Shown in pieces: positions 58,853-64,000 of a stretch of 64,000 nucleotides of DNA (its first letter is position 1; each line of letters begins with the position of its first letter). The position numbers were made by a program, and so were the translations under genes. Origin of the DNA: Rhizopus arrhizus (taxonomy: Eukaryota > Mucoromycota > Mucoromycetes > Mucorales > Rhizopodaceae). Where the stretch lies: assembly GCA_024220505.1 (NCBI GenBank), contig JAKZZE010000010.1, positions 1,612,001 through 1,676,000 of the forward strand. The letters run 5' to 3'. The notes below the pieces were generated by a model. It ran no database searches. It was not told the DNA's origin and saw only the letters and a program-made list of their open reading frames with translations.

Positions 58853-59452
58853 TAAATCATGCACATATAAAAAAAAAGATAGACCAAGATGAATCGGATA
58901 ACGGCTTTTTTCTTTCTTTCTATAATAAACATATAAAGTAAGAAAACATGGTTAGTGCTTTTCTTTTTTTTTATCTGTTTTTCTTTTTACTATTTGCATC
59001 ACCTTACCTTGTAATAATTAGATCAAATGAATTCATATGCTTAGAAACCAAAAGATGGCAATGATTCCTTTTTATGATTGCTTGTCGATAAGTAATACAA
59101 AAGATATTTTAGGATAATCTTGTTGTGCTACATAATACAACTTTATCATTGAACTTGACAAGAAAGTCTTGGAAAAAAAAAACAAATGATAGGTGCAGAA
59201 AATAAGTCAGCCAAATGAAAGGCTAAAAATGAATTATGAGATGAATGCTTTGTGAAGTAAATGAAAAGGGTATGTAAACAATAATTACAGGTTTCTATTA
59301 CTTTGTTAGGATTTAGATGTGTCTATATTTACCTTGCCCGGAGTAAACATATCTTTTGATTGCCGCTGTGACTGACGCAAATGGATACTTAACAAACAGC
59401 CAGAACGAACTAAATAAAACACACACGACTTTTTCTCTTTTTCTCAATTCTA

Positions 59453-61772
59453 ATGAGACTTGCTCCAGCATCATTTCAAACTTCAAAAGCACAACTTAAT
59501 CTTTATTACAAAGTAGATGGAGGAAAGAAGGTGATTAAATACAAGAACGAATTGATCCCCTTTTCAACAGATGCCGTTCAAGTCACGACTCAAGCTCGTC
59601 CTCACACGGATAATAAAGGAGGCTACATACTCACGTTTACCATCAAGGCTTTGAAGCCAATCGAACTGGTGCGTTTTGAAGCTAGTTTTATGACTGACTT
59701 GCAAGATCAGCTCATGCTTGCTAATGGTTTTCAAAGTTGGAGTCAAGCAAGAGAATTCTCCAAAACTGACAAGATCCCAGCCATTCACTCTTCTATCGCT
59801 TGGTATACGCAACTTAATCTTCAAGGGTAAATACAGAAAGAGAGAGAGAGAGAGAAATACAAATTAGGAAATGATGATTAAGAAGTCATATAGGGATTAT
59901 GATATCTTTCAGCATTCAGGAGAAAGAGGCTTTATCCACTCGAGTAGTTACACTCACTTTAGAGATACCAAAAACGTCGTTTCCTTCTTTGGATCCATCT
60001 CCGAACAGTATGGATACACTTATTTTATTGGTGACTTCAATAACAACCGATTGAGTATCTACAAGGATGTGATTGGAATGAGAATGGAACAAGGCCAAGA
60101 GACTGATCTTGTCCAGGTCTTTATCGCACAAGGTCTTGATGCGGAAGGTGCGATCTGGGACACTTATGCAGAGTTCTATCCTGATCGTAGGGTTTGTCAA
60201 GGTGTCAGTCAACATGTGAATGGTTGGACGTCTTGGTACAACTATTATGGTGATGTGAGTGAGAGTATTATTAATGAGAATGTGGATGCTTTGAATCAGT
60301 ATCAATATCCGATTGATATCTTTCAAATCGACGATGGTTTTCAAACTGCTATTGGCGATTGGCTTTCGATCAATCAAAAGTTTCCAAGTGGCATGAAGGC
60401 CGTGGCAAATAAGATCAAGAGTGCAGGATTCAAGGCGGGTCTGTGGCTGGCCCCTTATGCTGCTGGATTCAACAGTCGATTGGCAAAGGAACATCCGGAT
60501 TGGTTGATTACGGATCCTGACACGAAAAAGCCTGTGGTTGCTGGTCCCAACTGGGGAGGATTTTATGCGATAAATATCTATCATCCTCAGGCACGCGCTT
60601 ATCTAAAGGAAGTCTTTGATACCGTCTTGCAAGATTGGGGATTCGATATGCTCAAACTTGACTTTTGTTTTGCTGCAGCCATGATTCCTCTTTGTGGAAA
60701 ATCGCGAGGTCAAGTCATGTGGGAAGCAATGGAACTGATTCGAGACCTTGTTGGACCACAAAAACTTGTTCTTGGCTGTGGTGTACCCTTGGCCTGTGCG
60801 TTTAGAAAGGTAGACTATTGTCGTATTGGGTCTGATGTGGCGCCATGGTGGGAAGGTAAGGAGATGACAGGAGGTGATTGTGATTTGAAAAAGTGACGGT
60901 TCTCTTTAGATAGCAAATTAAAGTTGTTGCATGTTCGAGAACGGGTATCAACAGCCAACTCACTTGTTTCGACCCTAAGCAGATGGACCATGTCTGATAG
61001 AATGTTTGGTAATGATCCGGACGTGATGATCTTGCGCAACTTGAAGAACAAGTTGACATCAGATGAACGATATACACTTTGTGTTTTAAACAATATCCTC
61101 GGTGCCCTCGTCTTTAGTTCAGATAATGTTGCCCTTTACAGCCAAGACGAACATCTGTTGTACGCAGCCACTTTTCCAAAAGTTGTGCCACATGTAAAGA
61201 GTGTACTAGAATTCAGAAGAAATTGTTTCATGGTTCGATTCAGAGTCAAACAGGGTTCGACAGTGTATCACTATACCACTTTTGCAAACTTGACTGAAGA
61301 AGAACAGATTATTTATTTACCAGAGTCCTCTAAAGAGACTCACTTGTTATTTGCCACAGACAACGAGATGCACATGACCTATGCTGATGAATCAGAAGCA
61401 CTGTTTTATCATCCTTCCTCAGAGGCCAGACTGAAGGTACACGAGACCAAGACATTTTTACATATTCCAGAACCCTCTCAGAACAATCAGCTTATCCTCT
61501 TGGGTGCCACGAGCCACATTGTTCCTGGGGTTGAATTGGATGTGTTTGAAAGAGAAGGTGATGAGGTGAAGATTAAGTTTAGAAAAGAGAACTCGAGACG
61601 TCACAAAGTCTATTTCACCCTCGGAAACTATTTGTATACAACTCGAGCTGTCGTTCCACCCGTTTGCAAGATCAATGGCAAACAAGCAGAACATGAATGG
61701 ATAGCTGTGAAAGGAATTGGAGAAGGAAGACAGAAAAGTGAAGTTTTAGCATTTACTATAGAACAATATTGA
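59453..61772 (+). CDS. Alpha-galactosidase, glycoside hydrolase family 36
   Basis: Hydrolyses terminal alpha-galactosides such as melibiose and raffinose-type sugars. Three exons (59453-59826, 59894-60855, 60910-61772) give 732 residues, normal for GH36. The N-terminal beta-sandwich includes ANGFQSWSQ (about 91-99). The barrel shows NGWTSWYNYYGD, IFQIDDGFQ, KAGLWLAPYAAG, the nucleophile in MLKLDFCFAAA (Asp at about 381) and the acid/base in RIGSDVAPWW (Asp at about 439). A C-terminal beta domain follows. No signal peptide is visible, so it is probably intracellular, and the sugar would have to be imported. Raffinose synthase is the main alternative within the clan; the sequence fits bacterial-type and fungal intracellular alpha-galactosidases better. 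The first intron contains a (GA)n repeat. Confidence 0.9.
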
Positions 61773-61811
61773 TGATGAATAAAAAATGAATTTTATTTTA
61801 TACAAATGCAA

Positions 61812-63329
61812 TTATGAGTTGATAAGATGAGGTACTTTGGAAATAATTTTAACTGCGGTATGAAAAGGTGATCGAGGACTGGATGATATTTGCTGAGATG
61901 AGTCATGATTATCAAGAGATAACTGATGGTCGTGATTGATACTACTTCTTCCGCTTGCTGAATAAGTAGGTACACGTGAAAGAGGGTCAAGAGCGGTGTT
62001 GTAACTTGGGGGTGCTTGTACTTCATCATAAGAAGGAGGACTGAGATTTTCATTCCAGATATGCTCACGCGATGTAACCACCAGAGGCAATTCGAGAGTA
62101 CAAAGTGTCAAATAGGGACCATCAGATCGTTTATGCTTCTTGGGCTGATGATGTTGATGACGTTTGATGTCTTTTATAGGAAACAATTCATCTCGACTGC
62201 TTGGAGAAAGATGATTTGAACGACTGATGGAAAAGAAGGAGGTGATTGAAGAAGTAGATGAGGATCGACTGAGACTAGGTGAGCTTGGGGCAGTGCTGGG
62301 AGCAGAGTGAGGAGGTGTTGAAGAAGGACTGCTGTGTTTTGTATCCATCTTTTCATCTTCAGAATACCATTCGGTATCCGTCAATTCTGTTTCATAACTT
62401 GATTCTTCCTCCTCATCACCTATTCTATCTTCCAACATGATATTGACCACCAAAGCATGAGTGAGTTTTATCAAACGACTGTTTAAATCAGCATTCACTC
62501 GAGGACAGAGACGAAAGAGAGCATTGTAATCAGCCTTTGCTTTTGGATCGTAATCAGATGCTTGATTAGGATAAAATGTGCTGTAACCAAGAGGAAAGAG
62601 ATGATCTGTCTTGCTGATCACCGTATTCGCATGACTATCAGTCGTTCGATACTGTACACGCTCACGAAGAGCACAAGTCACTGATCGAACGGATTGAGTC
62701 TCGGGTCTGGTCAACTGCATCTCAATGTTCAGTCGAATCAAGCCACCTTCACGATAAGTAATGCTAGGTGCTGTGGCAGAATATCTCAATTTGTTGGTGT
62801 GTTGAGTTCCTTTGTGAGTCTCTCGTAAATCAGTCAGACAGTTGAAATCATTGAGTAAACATCGCTTGATAGGGATATCACGAGATGCTTGGATATCATT
62901 CGCAAACATCGGTCGATAGATAGCAGCCTGCAGCCGATAACGAACATAGCCACGTTTACCACGAAAACTAGCAGGTAAATTGGATGGTAAATCAAAACGA
63001 AAGGGATAGGCATATTGACCAGGCATGAGCATGTGCATTAAGCCATCATCACCAAGAAAGTGAATATCTTTTGAATAGAGTGTTCTGGTCTCTGTACCTT
63101 CACTATTGGAAACACCATAGCCTGTGCTCTTGATGTTCACCTTACAACGACCTTCTAACCAAACAACAAATCTTCTGATCTTGATTGGTTTATGAACAAT
63201 CACCACACAATTCCCACTCACTCTACATCCTTCTGATTCATCATGAGCTACACCACGCATAATACCATCAAAAGAAGAATCAAGTTCAAGTTGAATGATT
63301 GCATCTTCTTTATATGTCAAGTGTGGCAT
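61812..63329 (-). CDS. Alpha-arrestin (ART-type ubiquitin-ligase adaptor)
   Basis: An intronless 505-residue protein. Residues about 1-165 form an arrestin N-terminal fold (GVAHDESEGCRVSGNCVVIV, PIKIRRFVVWLEGRCKV, GQYAYPFRFDLPSNLPASF, GYVRYRLQAAIYRP) and about 195-310 plus 390-420 the C-terminal fold, interrupted by a long Ser/Pro-rich, acidic insert. Two PPSY motifs (431-434 and 440-443) and a VPTY at 453 lie in the tail. PPxY motifs recruit WW domains of the Rsp5/Nedd4 ubiquitin ligase, so the protein probably directs ubiquitination and endocytosis of plasma-membrane transporters. It converges on the GH36 gene with only about 40 bp between stops, so the 3' UTRs probably overlap. The target transporter is unknown. 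Confidence 0.88.
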   Translation of the reverse strand: MPHLTYKEDAIIQLELDSSFDGIMRGVAHDESEGCRVSGNCVVIVHKPIKIRRFVVWLEGRCKVNIKSTGYGVSNSEGTETRTLYSKDIHFLGDDGLMHMLMPGQYAYPFRFDLPSNLPASFRGKRGYVRYRLQAAIYRPMFANDIQASRDIPIKRCLLNDFNCLTDLRETHKGTQHTNKLRYSATAPSITYREGGLIRLNIEMQLTRPETQSVRSVTCALRERVQYRTTDSHANTVISKTDHLFPLGYSTFYPNQASDYDPKAKADYNALFRLCPRVNADLNSRLIKLTHALVVNIMLEDRIGDEEEESSYETELTDTEWYSEDEKMDTKHSSPSSTPPHSAPSTAPSSPSLSRSSSTSSITSFFSISRSNHLSPSSRDELFPIKDIKRHQHHQPKKHKRSDGPYLTLCTLELPLVVTSREHIWNENLSPPSYDEVQAPPSYNTALDPLSRVPTYSASGRSSINHDHQLSLDNHDSSQQISSSPRSPFHTAVKIISKVPHLINS

Positions 63330-63391
63330 TCAAAATGCAGTGAATAGATCAATTGAGATTAAAAGAGAGAAAGAAAAAAAAAGAGTCTCTC

Positions 63392-63405
63392 TTTTTTATA
63401 TATAA
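63392..63405 (-). promoter_or_regulatory. TATA-box-like element of alpha-arrestin gene
   Basis: The minus strand reads TATATATAAAAAAG about 65-75 bp upstream of the ATG at 63329. Confidence 0.4.
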
Positions 63406-63518
63406 CATTGATTCGGATCGTCTCGTAAGATTGATCAACATTTCATTGATTGTTATCGCGTTCAACTACCGCAGTTTTTTTATTATTATTTCACAAGTAG
63501 ACAATCGGAACGATTTCC

Positions 63519-64000
63519 TCAATTGGCCTTGAATTTCTTTGATAAATATTCACTAACTTGTGCAACTAAATCCGCTTTGACCTTTTTGGGTTGAACACCA
63601 TTTTCTTTTAAAAAATTTTTCAAAGAATCATTGGTAAGCTTGAAAATTTACGTTAGAATAAACAATTTTTTACGTCATGAAAATATCATTTACTTTTGTC
63701 AATTGCCCTTGCTCCCATAAATTTTCAACTGATTGACCTTCCAATTTCAGTTTCTTGTAGCTATCACTCAAGTCTTGATCTATTACCTAATAATAATCAT
63801 TTATTTTATCAGAAAAAAAAAATTTTTTTTTTCTTTCTTACCTTCCGCTTTTGACCTACAGCAAAAGATAATAATTCCTCTTCAGTGATGTTATCTAAGC
63901 CCACTTGTTCTTTAAAACTATCGATCACTGAAGCCATTTCCTGTATTTTTTTTTTCAAGTCATTAATACATAATAAAATGAATAGACAAATTTACATGTT
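63519..64000 (-). CDS. C-terminal part of a SAP-domain DNA-binding protein (runs off right edge), possibly Ku70
   Basis: Exons on the minus strand (about 64000-63996, 63940-63842, 63786-63694, 63638-63519; introns of 55 nt each) join in phase and end at TGA 63519. The last ~45 residues form a SAP helix-turn-helix, LTNDSLKNFLKENGVQPKG followed by VKADLVAQVSEYL, preceded by a Lys-rich linker (QKRKVIDQDLSDSYKKLKLE) and LWEQGQLTKL. A SAP domain after a basic linker at the extreme C-terminus, with a (W/Y)ExGxLxKLT lead-in, is the layout of Ku70, the DNA end-joining protein. Upstream exons with the Ku core would be needed to confirm. Other SAP proteins are possible. Confidence 0.6.

Noticed and set aside
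59835..59855. (GA)n run in the GH36 gene considered as a functional element
   Set aside because: A simple microsatellite inside a 67-nt intron; nothing more is visible.
1..64000. CRISPR arrays, bacterial operons, riboswitches, Rho-independent terminators
   Set aside because: None seen; the window is eukaryotic with spliced genes.

Overview
This window looks like nuclear DNA of an early-diverging filamentous fungus, most likely Mucoromycota (a Mucor/Rhizopus-type genome). The evidence is a very AT-rich background with long A/T runs, host genes split by very short introns (mostly 45-75 nt, GT..AG, often with a CTAAT-like branch site), clearly fungal housekeeping proteins, and degraded repetitive gene families and Tc1/LINE elements of the kind I remember from Mucorales. 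The taxonomic call is inference. I see no bacterial operons, CRISPR arrays or convincing tRNA/rRNA genes. I could predict splice sites but not test them.

Left part (1-10.8 kb): a large secreted serine-rich protein with an acidic domain, poly-Ser tracts and 31-residue tandem repeats; cystathionine beta-lyase (STR3); and, on the minus strand, a very large fused GT31-GT32 glycosyltransferase that carries a one-base frameshift. From 10.8 to 17.4 kb lies a transposon graveyard: two Tc1/mariner transposase remnants, then a 4.13-kb unit bounded by ~45-bp inverted repeats and TA duplications, which holds a LINE ORF1-like ORF and a decayed multi-exon gene.

Middle part (17.6-39.4 kb), ordinary gene-bearing DNA: an MIT-domain protein, a mini APSES transcription factor, mitochondrial/cytosolic folylpolyglutamate synthase, a small hypothetical, the mitochondrial phosphate carrier (MIR1, with an apparent 1-nt exon), the dynamin VPS1, a glycerol-3-phosphate acyltransferase-like protein, ribosomal protein eS27 and the mitofusin FZO1.

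39.4-51.3 kb is gene-poor and repeat-rich. It holds two more decayed copies of the family seen inside the inverted-repeat element, a matched pair of ~100-bp TA-flanked MITEs, long homopolymers and a small tandem repeat. At 51.29-56.85 kb sits an intact-looking two-ORF LINE whose 14-bp target-site duplication contains the start codon of PRP39. The window ends with PRP39, a GH36 alpha-galactosidase, a PPxY-bearing alpha-arrestin and the 3' end of a SAP-domain gene running off the right edge.

Functionally the genes are a mixed set: methionine/folate metabolism (STR3, folylpolyglutamate synthase), membrane fission/fusion (VPS1, FZO1), mitochondrial transport (MIR1), lipid synthesis, splicing (PRP39), galactoside breakdown and transporter turnover (arrestin). 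No pathway cluster is evident. The most unusual observations are the single-nucleotide exon, the start-codon LINE insertion, the shared R-x-D...E-x-K family and the inverted-repeat element.
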